From NCBI GenBank assembly GCA_965243485.1, contig CBDEVP010000001.1, forward strand, positions 930,001 through 994,000: DNA of 64,000 bases, in the 5' to 3' direction. This DNA comes from UBA7330 sp965243485. Its GTDB lineage: Bacteria > Bacteroidota > Bacteroidia > Cytophagales > Cyclobacteriaceae. The first letter of the stretch is position 1. Each line of letters opens with the position of its first letter. Under the pieces are notes generated by a model. It was not told the DNA's origin. It searched no databases and saw only the letters and a program-made list of their open reading frames with translations. The position numbers and the translations under genes are program-made. Positions 7,611-15,732 of this stretch are shown here, one piece after another.

Positions 7611-9062
7611 CTATTTTTCGATGGAAATGATGAATTCAACCCTTCTGTTCCTGGCTTTGGCTTCCTCGGTATATCCCTCCGCGATAGGCTGAGTATCTCC
7701 CATGCCCACCGTCCTGATCTGCTTTTCGGAAGCGCCATTTGCGATCAGATGACTGGCCAGTGCCTGAGCCCTGGCGCGGGACAACTCCAGATTGACCTGA
7801 TGCGATCCCATATTGTCAGTATGGCCAATGATCTGCAGCCGGTAGTCGGGGTTTTCCATCAGCAACCTCGTGAGGTCCTTCAGGAACGGATCATTTCTCC
7901 CGATGAGCCCGGCTTTCCCATACTGGAACTGAAAGTCTTTCGTGAGCTCAAACTGCAGGGATTTCACCTCTCCCAGTTCTTTTAGCTTTTCTTCAATCAC
8001 TGCGATTTCGGATTCTGCTTTGACTAACTTGTCTTTAGGATCCCGAAAGTCAAAGTGTCTTACTTTCGGTTCCTCCACAACGATCTTCTGTGGTTGTGAC
8101 TTCCTGGTGAGAAAGTCAAAGCTCACGGCTACCTGGAACCGGTTTTGATAAATTTCATTATCTCCCAGGGGCAGTTGATAGCCCCCACCAATCCTGTAGT
8201 GCGGCTGATGAATGACGAGCCCGACCCCAAGCTCTTTTTCGGAACTGAGATTGAGGAGCAGCTCAAGCGATCCGGTGCTGATCAGGTCATAGGGATTGGA
8301 ATTCTCAAATTGTAAACTGGCAGAGGTGATCAGCTGATACCTTTCGGTAACACCAGCCATTTGATAGAACAACACAGGTTTCACTGTCCAGCGATCCGTT
8401 TGCAGCACCACGGCACCCGCATTGACAAGCCAGAACATGGGGACTTTTACCTTTTCCTGAAAAAAAGATTCTGTCGGTTGGTTGAGGTGAAAAGCGCTCA
8501 GTGATATAAAGGCTTTTTGCTGATCCCGCTCTGTCAGACTCCAGTAGATCCCCGATCCGAGGGAAAGGTAATTGACCTGGTTCCGGGCAAATGTTTCTCC
8601 AAGAGCAGCACCGGGGTCATACCGGAATTCCGACTCGATCCACTGGGATCCCGTTGAGAGGTGCTCCAGTGAGGTCCGTTTGTTCACAAATGTGCCTGCC
8701 ACCCCAAGCGCCAGGAATTGCCTGGGTGTAAGCTGTACGCTGCTGGCAAGGGATAAATTAATTTCGTTGATCTTGAGCATGTCTGCCTGGCCGAAATCAT
8801 TTTGCACAAACCCCAGACCGATCCCCAGCGGACGATAGCCGGTAGCCTTTTGAACAAACGGTAGCTCCGCATTGAATGCATCGGTGGTGACGAATGTGCC
8901 CGGGCCTATTTGCATTTCTTCCCTGAATAGGCTTAGACCCGCAGTGTGGTCCAGTGCCGGAGCCGCCGGCTGGTACTGCAAAGGAGAAAATTGGTTAAGG
9001 GTGGGGACAGCGTCCTGGGCAGGGAGGAAGTGGGAAAGGAAGAGAAGGAATGTGAAAAGCAC
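7611..9062 (-). CDS. PorP/SprF-family protein fused to an OmpA C-terminal domain
   Basis: Fusion protein of about 483 residues. The N-terminal part is a PorP/SprF type outer-membrane barrel, with the usual start motif QFSPLQYQPA after the signal peptide and later AFHLNQP and YQNRFQVAVSFDF. A linker with a short coiled coil (KLVKAESEIAVIEEKLKEL) follows. The C-terminal ~115 residues are an OmpA-like peptidoglycan-binding domain with GHTDNMG, NLELSRARA and NRRVEF. PorP proteins anchor or help export T9SS type-B cargo, and OmpA domains tether to the cell wall. I chose GTG at 9060-9062 because the signal peptide begins there. The frame stays open to a Met at 9185, but those 41 codons are made of the palindromic repeat and are probably not conserved. 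Confidence 0.85.
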   Translation of the reverse strand: MLFTFLLFLSHFLPAQDAVPTLNQFSPLQYQPAAPALDHTAGLSLFREEMQIGPGTFVTTDAFNAELPFVQKATGYRPLGIGLGFVQNDFGQADMLKINEINLSLASSVQLTPRQFLALGVAGTFVNKRTSLEHLSTGSQWIESEFRYDPGAALGETFARNQVNYLSLGSGIYWSLTERDQQKAFISLSAFHLNQPTESFFQEKVKVPMFWLVNAGAVVLQTDRWTVKPVLFYQMAGVTERYQLITSASLQFENSNPYDLISTGSLELLLNLSSEKELGVGLVIHQPHYRIGGGYQLPLGDNEIYQNRFQVAVSFDFLTRKSQPQKIVVEEPKVRHFDFRDPKDKLVKAESEIAVIEEKLKELGEVKSLQFELTKDFQFQYGKAGLIGRNDPFLKDLTRLLMENPDYRLQIIGHTDNMGSHQVNLELSRARAQALASHLIANGASEKQIRTVGMGDTQPIAEGYTEEAKARNRRVEFIISIEK

Positions 9063-9174
9063 CCCCCTGTATCCCCCGACACGTCGGACCGCCTGAAGGG
9101 GGGAGTACTTTCTGCATAAAAGAATGCGGGTTACTCCCCCTTTAAGGGGGGTAAGAGGGGTGCTGATCTTCCAG
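9063..9174 (-). repeat. Palindromic repeat leader between DUF559 gene and PorP-OmpA gene
   Basis: G- and C-run-rich segment with nested inverted repeats, e.g. CCCCCTTTAAGGGGG at 9136-9150 and a C-run/G-run pair around 9062-9108. In the minus-strand frame it reads TPLTPLKGG and RKYSPLQAV, peptides I recall as typical translated repeat junk in Bacteroidota. It lies exactly between the DUF559 stop and the signal peptide of the next gene. Confidence 0.7.
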
Positions 9175-9552
9175 TTACTTCCCACCTTTCAGCTCATTAA
9201 CTACCCTGAAAATCTCATTGACCACATAGCTCATTTCACGTTTTACCTCCAGATCATCGAAACGTAGGAAGACTACACCTCCTTTTTCAAGTTTCTTCTG
9301 ACGATAAGCATCATAAGCTGCAGCTTCTGCACTGTGATGACTATCTCCATCGATCTCGATTGCTAACATAATCTCATGACAATAGAAATCTACGATGTAA
9401 TCCAGCATCGGCACCTGCCGGTGAAACTGTACATCCAATGCCCTGTTCTTAATTTCCAGCCACAGAAAGACTTCCGTAGAAGTGCTTTCCTTCCTCAGTC
9501 TCCTGGCCTTCATCTTCAGGTCCTTACGATATGGTATGATCCTGTTTCTCAT
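9175..9552 (-). CDS. DUF559 endonuclease-domain protein
   Basis: A 125-residue protein of the DUF559 family, related to very-short-patch-repair and PD-(D/E)XK nucleases. Visible motifs are the N-terminal ARRLRKESTSTEVFLW helix with its conserved Glu, the VPMLDYIVDFYC strand with Asp, then LAIEIDGDSH (Glu and Asp of the nuclease core) and the C-terminal VVFLRFDDLEV strand. The start overlaps the stop of the T9SS cargo gene (ATGA type). The stop overlaps the open frame of the next gene by a few bases. It is therefore wedged into a T9SS operon without a spacer. Its biological substrate is unknown. The location looks like a homing-type insertion with the adjacent palindromic repeat. Confidence 0.88.
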   Translation of the reverse strand: MRNRIIPYRKDLKMKARRLRKESTSTEVFLWLEIKNRALDVQFHRQVPMLDYIVDFYCHEIMLAIEIDGDSHHSAEAAAYDAYRQKKLEKGGVVFLRFDDLEVKREMSYVVNEIFRVVNELKGGK

Positions 9553-10563
9553 CTGATCAGACTTATCATCCCCCTTTGCTGCCCATTAAATTCCAAAGGG
9601 CTCCCATCATAAAATTTCCCCCGGATGGTCCAGATGTAGCTTCCGTTTGGCAGGGCCGTTCCCCCTCTCGTCCCGTCCCATCCTCTATACAGCGCCTCCT
9701 CAGGATCCGAAATCGTATGGATCACTGTACCGTTCAGGTCATAAATAGAGAGCTGTAGCTCACTGATCCCGGAGCCGTAAATCCTGAATTTATCGTTGCT
9801 GCCATCGCCATTGGGGGTGAAAAGGTTGGGGATGAAAAGGACATTTTGGATGAGAACCATCACAGAGTCTGTAACAATGCAGCCAAACTCGTTCACCACT
9901 TCCACTGTGAAAAGCGTATTGCTCAAAGGAGTCGCCACAGGATCCGGAAGCATCGGATTATCCAGCAGCGCTGCCGGCTGCCAGCGATAGCTCACACCAC
10001 CGGAAGCCTCCAGCCGGACGGACGATCCCGGACCGATGCTTTGAGTGGGGGTAATTCCTACTTCGGGTTTGGGTTTGACTATTACATAGACTGTATCGTA
10101 GACCGGTCCGCATGCTCCCGAGAAAACCGACAGGACAAACTGCTGATCTTCCTCATTGGCGACCAGGGGGCGGGCAACCTGTGGTGATGATAAACCGACT
10201 GCCGGTGCCCAGAGATATTGAAGATCGGGGTTTGAGAGGAGCTCTGTGCCGATCATTACCGATTCTCCCTCACAAAGGATACGGTCCGGGCCTGCATCCG
10301 GCCACCAGCTCCGGGTAGACATGAACGAATACCGAATCCTGCGACCGGCAATCGTGACTATTCGTGATTGTCAGGCTGTACCAGGAAGGTTTGGTAGGGG
10401 AAACAACCGGACGGGCCATATCGACTTCCGAAAGGGATGGTCCCTCCCACATAAAGGTCCAATCCTCCTGTGATTCCATACTCCCTCCAATCTCAACCTC
10501 CTCACCATAGCAAATGAACTGATCCGGACCTGCATCTGCCAATGGCGAGGGATGAACAGTCAT
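9549..10563 (-). pseudogene. T9SS type-B sorted surface protein, frameshifted and 5'-truncated
   Basis: Two overlapping frames together encode PKD/Ig-like repeats and a gliding-motility-associated (CHU_C, T9SS type B) C-terminal domain. Frame one runs from 10563 and contains ADAGPDQFICYGEE. Frame two runs to 9549 and contains a second DAGPDRILCEGE followed by the sorting domain FIPNLFTPNGDG...YDLNG..WDG..LPNGSYIW. One extra G in the GCCGG around 10302 joins the two: without it the reading would be VYPELVADAGPD in one frame. No signal peptide or normal start is present, since an in-frame stop lies just upstream of 10563. The 5' part of what is usually a large adhesin is missing next to the restriction locus. 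A sequencing error could explain the frameshift but not the missing 5' end. Confidence 0.8.
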
Positions 10564-10737
10564 TGGCTACGGGATCCTCACAATCATATTGATCCAAAAT
10601 CTATCTCTTATCGAAATAATTTTTTAGCTCTAGAGGCAATTGCAAAGTATATTTAAAATTGATTTTGAAATATGACAATTCTTTATACCGAATTTGAATA
10701 AAATAATCTTACTTATATAATACTGATATTGTAGTTT
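10564..10737. other. AT-rich junction between T9SS remnant and defence operon
   Basis: A 174-bp stretch without a gene. It is AT-rich, unlike the T9SS side, and carries the presumed promoter of the downstream restriction operon. It is also the border at which the T9SS gene loses its 5' end, so it is a plausible insertion or deletion junction. Confidence 0.5.
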
Positions 10738-13029
10738 ATGTCACTAATTGAAAAAGGCCTTGAGCAAGGGCACATCAAGTTTGATGAAGAACAGAAATAC
10801 ATTACCTATGTAGCTCCGGGCAAACGCTACCGCTATGCAGACCCTGAAGAACAAGTAAGAGCGGAATCATTCCTATCACTCATTTTTGAATACGGCTACA
10901 ATCCGAAACGTATTGCCCTTGAAGTAATCGTGCCAAGACGTACCCCGAGCGATTTAGCCGATATTGTCATTTTTGAAGATGACGACCACAAAATACCTTA
11001 CATAGTCGTAGAGTGTAAAAAGCAAAAGATTTCTGAAGCTGAGTTTAACCAAGCCATTGAGCAAGGTTTCGGAAACGCTGTTTCGCTCAACGCTCATTAC
11101 ATGCAGGTTACATCGGGCATTAAAACCAATGCCTATGATGTCAAAAATTTCCCTCCTCTTGAGAGAGTCAAGAATCTGATTGCAGATATTCCCCGTTTTG
11201 GTCAATCGGGTATTACTAAGGCTAAGTTCTATAAAGGAGCCAAAGATGAAGATGGCAACCCTGCTAAAGACATTAAAGTAGTTGACCAAAGCGATTTAAC
11301 CCGTGTATTCGAGCAAGCCCATCAAGCCCTTTGGGCAGGTGGTAAGCGCAACCCCTCAGAAGCTTTTGATGAATTGGATAAACTCATTTTTTGTAAGATT
11401 TGGGACGAACGCAAGCCCCGCAAAACAGGTCAGCCCTATGCCTTTCAGGAATTCACAGGTGAGCACCCCAATGAACTATTAGATAGAATTCAAGACATCT
11501 ACAGCGAAGGCAAAGAGAAAGACCCCGAAGTGTTCAAAGAACCCATACGGCTATCCGCTTCTGAGCTCAAAACGATTGTGGGTTACCTCGCTGAACTAAA
11601 TCTGGGAGATACCGATCTTGATTCAAAAGGCCGTGCCTTTGAAACCTTCTTAGGCTCCTTCTTTCGTGGTGATTTCGGACAGTACTTTACACCTCGAGAA
11701 GTAGTCGATTTTGTAGTAAAGGTATTACCCATTAAAAATGAAAGCTTAGTACTCGATACTTCTTGCGGTAGTGGTGGCTTCCTGCTTTATGCTTTAGATA
11801 AGGTGAGAACTCAAGCAGGTTATTGGTATCCAGATGAAATAGGGGATCGTGATAGGGGTATCCCGGAGGGAAGAAATCATTATAATCATTGGCACAAATT
11901 TGCGGAACATAACCTTTTTGGCATAGAGATTTCCGAAGGCATTGCTCGTACGGCAAAGATGAACATGATCATTCATGATGATGGACATACTAATGTAGTA
12001 GCTGTTGATGGATTAAACCCAATAGAAGAAATTCCAGAGACTCCTGGAGAGACTGAATCTCAAAAAAAGTATAGAGAATATCTAAATTCCATTTCAATTC
12101 AAAAACTCTCTGGCAATAAAGGATTTAAGTCAAATAACTTTGATTTCATCATAACTAATCCACCTTTTGGGTCAAGCATAAAGCAGACGGAGCAAGCCTA
12201 TCTTAAAAACTATGGTTTAGGTTTAACTGATGTCAACTGGATTGATAAAAGGTTGAAGGGTAATTTCAAATTGGGGACGCGTAGCAGCCAAAGCACTGAA
12301 GTATTGTTTATTGAACAATGCCACCGGTTTCTAAAGCCAGGCGGCATACTAGCAGTGGTTATACCTGATGGCATACTCACCAACTCTAGTTCTCAATATG
12401 TGAGGGATTGGATTGAAGAACACTACCGCATTATCTCGGTAGTTTCACTACCTCAAACAGCTTTTTCAGCCAATGGTGCAGGGGTAAAAAGTTCTGTGCT
12501 ATTCCTTATGAAGTTGGATGACAAGCAAACCAAAAAGGTACAGGCCATCAAAGAAAAGATTCAGGATGCCCTTTTCTTTCAACCACAATATGAGCAGGAA
12601 ATTAAGCGGCTCGATAAAGAGAAAAAGAAAATCATTAAAGAGCATGAAGGTTTTGATTACGATTCCATTAATTGGGAGCTAGAAGAAAATGTAAAAGTCT
12701 TGGACGGAGCTTCCGCTCCTGAAACTTGGGACAAAGCCGCTCGCAAGCTCGCTGAAAAAACCGAAGAGTTTAAAGCATGGAAGTCAGACATCACCCAACT
12801 CTACAATGAGCAGATCAATGAAGTAAAAGAGAACTTGCAAGACGAGTACCTCAAGCGCATTGGCGAAGAACTCATTGATTACAAAATTCTGATGTTCCAA
12901 GCTGAGAATATTGGTTATGATGCGGTTGGAAGAAAAACAGGTGTGAATGAATTAGAAGTCATTTCTCCCGATATTGAAAGGTTCATTCGAGAGATTAAGG
13001 AAGGAAAGGAAGACCCTTTTTTCGTCTAA
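10738..13029 (+). CDS. BcgI-like restriction nuclease-N6-adenine methyltransferase fusion
   Basis: Protein of 763 residues. Residues about 1-165 match an HsdR N-terminal-type PD-(D/E)XK nuclease: Glu43, Asp75 (LADIVIF), then Glu92-Cys-Lys94 in VVECKKQ. A helical HsdM N-terminal region follows (FGQYFTPREVVDF), then an N6-adenine methylase with SAM motif I DTSCGSGGFL (about residue 340) and catalytic motif IV NPPFG (about 474). The C-terminal ~200 residues are coiled-coil-like helices. There is no DEAD translocase, so it is not a classical type I system. The nuclease and methylase in one chain with a separate specificity subunit resembles type IIB BcgI. It starts the operon, and the next gene follows after 8 bp. 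Confidence 0.88.
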   Translation: MSLIEKGLEQGHIKFDEEQKYITYVAPGKRYRYADPEEQVRAESFLSLIFEYGYNPKRIALEVIVPRRTPSDLADIVIFEDDDHKIPYIVVECKKQKISEAEFNQAIEQGFGNAVSLNAHYMQVTSGIKTNAYDVKNFPPLERVKNLIADIPRFGQSGITKAKFYKGAKDEDGNPAKDIKVVDQSDLTRVFEQAHQALWAGGKRNPSEAFDELDKLIFCKIWDERKPRKTGQPYAFQEFTGEHPNELLDRIQDIYSEGKEKDPEVFKEPIRLSASELKTIVGYLAELNLGDTDLDSKGRAFETFLGSFFRGDFGQYFTPREVVDFVVKVLPIKNESLVLDTSCGSGGFLLYALDKVRTQAGYWYPDEIGDRDRGIPEGRNHYNHWHKFAEHNLFGIEISEGIARTAKMNMIIHDDGHTNVVAVDGLNPIEEIPETPGETESQKKYREYLNSISIQKLSGNKGFKSNNFDFIITNPPFGSSIKQTEQAYLKNYGLGLTDVNWIDKRLKGNFKLGTRSSQSTEVLFIEQCHRFLKPGGILAVVIPDGILTNSSSQYVRDWIEEHYRIISVVSLPQTAFSANGAGVKSSVLFLMKLDDKQTKKVQAIKEKIQDALFFQPQYEQEIKRLDKEKKKIIKEHEGFDYDSINWELEENVKVLDGASAPETWDKAARKLAEKTEEFKAWKSDITQLYNEQINEVKENLQDEYLKRIGEELIDYKILMFQAENIGYDAVGRKTGVNELEVISPDIERFIREIKEGKEDPFFV

Positions 13030-13037
13030 GCCCCGGT

Positions 13038-14450
13038 TTGGATGAAGAAAGATTCTTCATTCTAAATCGGGGCGCTCTTAACCTCAGATGGGACCCTAAT
13101 TACCACAGACTTTTTGATAAATATCTTGAGAAAATTTCGCAATCACCTTTCCCAATTTCAAGATTGGGGAAAGGCATAATAAAAACTCAATACGGTTCAT
13201 CATCCCTAGCAAATACAGAAGGTGTAGGCTATCCTATGTTGCGCATGCTCAACCTTCAAAATGAAATTTGGGAACTTGGTGATTTAAAGCATATTGATTT
13301 CAATGATGTTGATTTCAAAAGATACAAGGTAAATGATGGAGAAATTCTCTTTAATCGAACTAATTCCAAAGAGCTTGTAGGAAAATGTGCAGTTTTCAAT
13401 GAGCCAGGTGATTTTGTTTATGCATCCTACTTTGTAAAATTGATCATTGACCATAGTCAACTTAATCCTTACTATGTTTCATTTTTAATCAATTCAGATC
13501 TCGGAAGACTGCAGATTGATGCTGTGAGTCGACAAATCGCAGGTATGACCAATATCAATGCGCAGGAGATAAAAGGTTTAAAACTTCCGTTCCCACCACT
13601 TTCTCATCAAGAAACTATTGCAAACGCTTACAGAAAAGCTATTGAAAAGAGAGAATCAACTATTTCTGAAGTCAATAGACTACTCGCATCCATTGATGAT
13701 TACTTGCTTAATGAGCTAGGCATCAACATGCCACCAGAGCCTGAGAATACCATTGAGAATAGGAAGTTTAGGACTTCATACAGCAAAGTATTTGGAGACC
13801 GTTTAGACCCCTATTATAATCAAGATTACTTCTATCAAATTAAAGAAGCCGTAAAAGACTCTGGCTATCCATCAGTCTTTATCAAAGACACCATGCAAGG
13901 GCTAATGATTAAAGGTTATTTGCCTAAGCAGGAAGAAAAAAAAGGTGACAATAAGGTAGTACAGATTAATTCGATAAACAGAGACGGAACGATCAATTTG
14001 GATGATTTACTCACTGCCCAAGATGTCTTTAGCTCTTTTCATAAGCTAAAACAGGATGATATACTCGTTGTAATAACAGGGGCAACCATTGGTAAAATAG
14101 GTTATTGGAGCTATGAAGGAGATTATTTTTTAGGTGGTGACATTGTCAAGTTTCAAACAGAGCCAAATCAATTTGACCCTTTCTATGTATATGCCTATTT
14201 ACGTTCAAAACCTTCTCAAGTCGAGATAAAAAGAAACATCACAGGAGCTACAAATGGTCATTTAGCCCCAGAAGATGTAAAGCATATTCTTATCCCAAAA
14301 CCACCTATTGAGAAGCAACGAGAAATTGCTGAAATAATAAGGCAAAAAACTCATCAAGCTTATGACCTACAAAGGCAAGCAATCTCTGAATTTCAGCAAG
14401 CGAAAAAAGAAATTGAACAACTAATACTTGAACCAACACACAATGAATAA
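13038..14450 (+). CDS. Restriction-modification DNA specificity subunit (HsdS-like)
   Basis: Protein of 470 residues with two target-recognition domains, each followed by a conserved helical region. TRD1 ends near the PFPPLSHQETIANAYRKA stretch and TRD2 near IPKPPIEKQREIAEIIRQK, the standard HsdS half-site signature. Two unequal TRDs imply a bipartite recognition sequence. The start is probably TTG at 13038, 8 bp after the methylase stop; no in-frame ATG or GTG exists between the upstream in-frame stop and this codon. It is expected to form the complex with the fused nuclease-methylase. The stop overlaps the next gene by 8 bp. Confidence 0.88.
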   Translation: MDEERFFILNRGALNLRWDPNYHRLFDKYLEKISQSPFPISRLGKGIIKTQYGSSSLANTEGVGYPMLRMLNLQNEIWELGDLKHIDFNDVDFKRYKVNDGEILFNRTNSKELVGKCAVFNEPGDFVYASYFVKLIIDHSQLNPYYVSFLINSDLGRLQIDAVSRQIAGMTNINAQEIKGLKLPFPPLSHQETIANAYRKAIEKRESTISEVNRLLASIDDYLLNELGINMPPEPENTIENRKFRTSYSKVFGDRLDPYYNQDYFYQIKEAVKDSGYPSVFIKDTMQGLMIKGYLPKQEEKKGDNKVVQINSINRDGTINLDDLLTAQDVFSSFHKLKQDDILVVITGATIGKIGYWSYEGDYFLGGDIVKFQTEPNQFDPFYVYAYLRSKPSQVEIKRNITGATNGHLAPEDVKHILIPKPPIEKQREIAEIIRQKTHQAYDLQRQAISEFQQAKKEIEQLILEPTHNE

Positions 14451-14877
14451 AACAATTATAGCCCTTTGGGGTACAGCAAACATTGGCAAATCCATGACCC
14501 TAGCACGGCTTGGTAGGCAGCTTCAAGCAAATGGCGCTACCACAACCACCAATATCACAGGTGGTGATTATCGGGCCATATTTCAATATCAAAATAAGAC
14601 TATTGGCCTTCAAACCTATGGTGATACTGAGCACTTGGTAAACCAAGGATTAGCCGAGTTTCAAAATCAAAAATGTGACTTTATTGCAATTGCTTCAAAG
14701 TCTTACGGAGCTACCGTTGATGCTATTGGAGCATTTGCAGGTCAAAACGGCTACCGAATTATTTGGGCTAGTCCTTATGAAGTGCGCGATGGTTCAATTA
14801 CTACAGATGCAATAAAGACCTATGCTGCAGGCCACTTGCTCAGAATGATTGATGATCTAATATCAGGTACAATTTAA
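14443..14877 (+). CDS. Small P-loop NTPase-like protein of the restriction operon
   Basis: Protein of about 144 residues if the second ATG (14443) is used; ATG at 14428 gives 149. It starts with a beta strand (TIIALWG) leading into a Walker A motif GTANIGKS, then alternating strands and helices including CDFIAIASKS and YRIIWASPYEV. No clear Walker B Asp-Glu is visible. The size is that of a minimal P-loop fold without extra domains. It overlaps hsdS by 8 bp and is followed 11 bp later by the nuclease-like gene, so it is part of the operon. It might act as a nucleotide-sensing switch. I do not recognise a named family. Confidence 0.65.
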   Translation: MNKTIIALWGTANIGKSMTLARLGRQLQANGATTTTNITGGDYRAIFQYQNKTIGLQTYGDTEHLVNQGLAEFQNQKCDFIAIASKSYGATVDAIGAFAGQNGYRIIWASPYEVRDGSITTDAIKTYAAGHLLRMIDDLISGTI

Positions 14878-14888
14878 TCCTTCAATCT

Positions 14889-15722
14889 ATGGCCCAGCAC
14901 ACAATTACATATCAACGCCAACTCATAGGAGTAGAAATCAAGCTAGGTTTTCTCTACGTGCCCGCACAGGCAAGAGACCTCCTACCCAATGAAAACGAGA
15001 AAGTACAAGTACTTCTCGAAGGTGATACCAAAGCCAAAGAAAAAAGCTACAACGCAGATTACAATCGCATTTTTGGCCTTACTCCTTTCTTCAAAAAACA
15101 CAAACTCTCTAAGGGTGATATTCTCTCCGTTCAGGTAAGCAAAAGCATCATTAAAGTAGAGCTAGCTAAAAGCACTATCATTGAAGATCAGGAAGAAACC
15201 GAACAGGAAGATGTCATTGATATTTTCGGGCTTTCATCTCAAGCCAAAGGCAACATTGCAGAAGACCGAGTAAAAGAAATCATCTTACTTAACAGTCAGG
15301 GCTTACTCAATGTGTATCGTCCCGTAATCGATACCAGGGGCATTGATATGATTGTATTGAAAGAAGGCGTTTTCTTACCTATTTACATTCAGGTAAAATC
15401 ACGCTTTCAGGTCAAAAAGAAAGACCAACTCATTCTCACCATTGCGAAGACCACATTTAAGCAGCACCACGCCAATTATTTAGTAGGCATCAGCTATGAG
15501 CCAGATACAGCTGAAATCGGTGAAGACATCCTCTTTATGCCATCCAAAAAAGTAATTGAAATGGCAAGTACCGTTCAAAACAACGGCAAAGAGTACTACA
15601 GAATACAAGTCACTTACAGCAAAACAAAAAGCAGTAAGTACAAGAAATATTTCATGAGCAAGCAAGACTTTGTAGAAAAGCTGCTCGAAAAGTTTGAGAA
15701 TATGAGCGAAATGATCAAATAA
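14889..15722 (+). CDS. PD-(D/E)XK-like nuclease of the restriction operon
   Basis: Protein of 277 residues. The first ~100 residues are strand-rich (IGVEIKLGFLYVPAQARDLL, GDILSVQVSKS) and could be a DNA-binding or substrate-recognition domain. The C-terminal part resembles DUF4365/Mrr-type nucleases: GNIAEDRVKEII with Glu125, RGIDMIV with Asp153, then YIQVKSR with Gln168-Val-Lys170, i.e. a D-QXK variant of the active site. QXK variants occur in archaeal Holliday-junction-resolvase-like and DUF4365 enzymes. It lies 11 bp after the P-loop gene. It could be a second restriction effector or a modified-DNA-specific nuclease; this is inference. Confidence 0.7.
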   Translation: MAQHTITYQRQLIGVEIKLGFLYVPAQARDLLPNENEKVQVLLEGDTKAKEKSYNADYNRIFGLTPFFKKHKLSKGDILSVQVSKSIIKVELAKSTIIEDQEETEQEDVIDIFGLSSQAKGNIAEDRVKEIILLNSQGLLNVYRPVIDTRGIDMIVLKEGVFLPIYIQVKSRFQVKKKDQLILTIAKTTFKQHHANYLVGISYEPDTAEIGEDILFMPSKKVIEMASTVQNNGKEYYRIQVTYSKTKSSKYKKYFMSKQDFVEKLLEKFENMSEMIK

Positions 15723-15732
15723 AGCCAAGCCT

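Noticed and set aside
7544..7738. Minus-strand ORF across the PorP-OmpA end
   Set aside because: It is an out-of-frame shadow spanning two good genes and the heptamer repeat.
9063..9185. N-terminal 41 codons of the PorP-OmpA protein as real protein
   Set aside because: They consist of palindromic repeat DNA, and the signal peptide starts only after GTG 9062.
10738..14450. Classical type I restriction system
   Set aside because: No HsdR helicase-translocase is present. The nuclease is fused to the methylase, which fits BcgI-like type IIB better.
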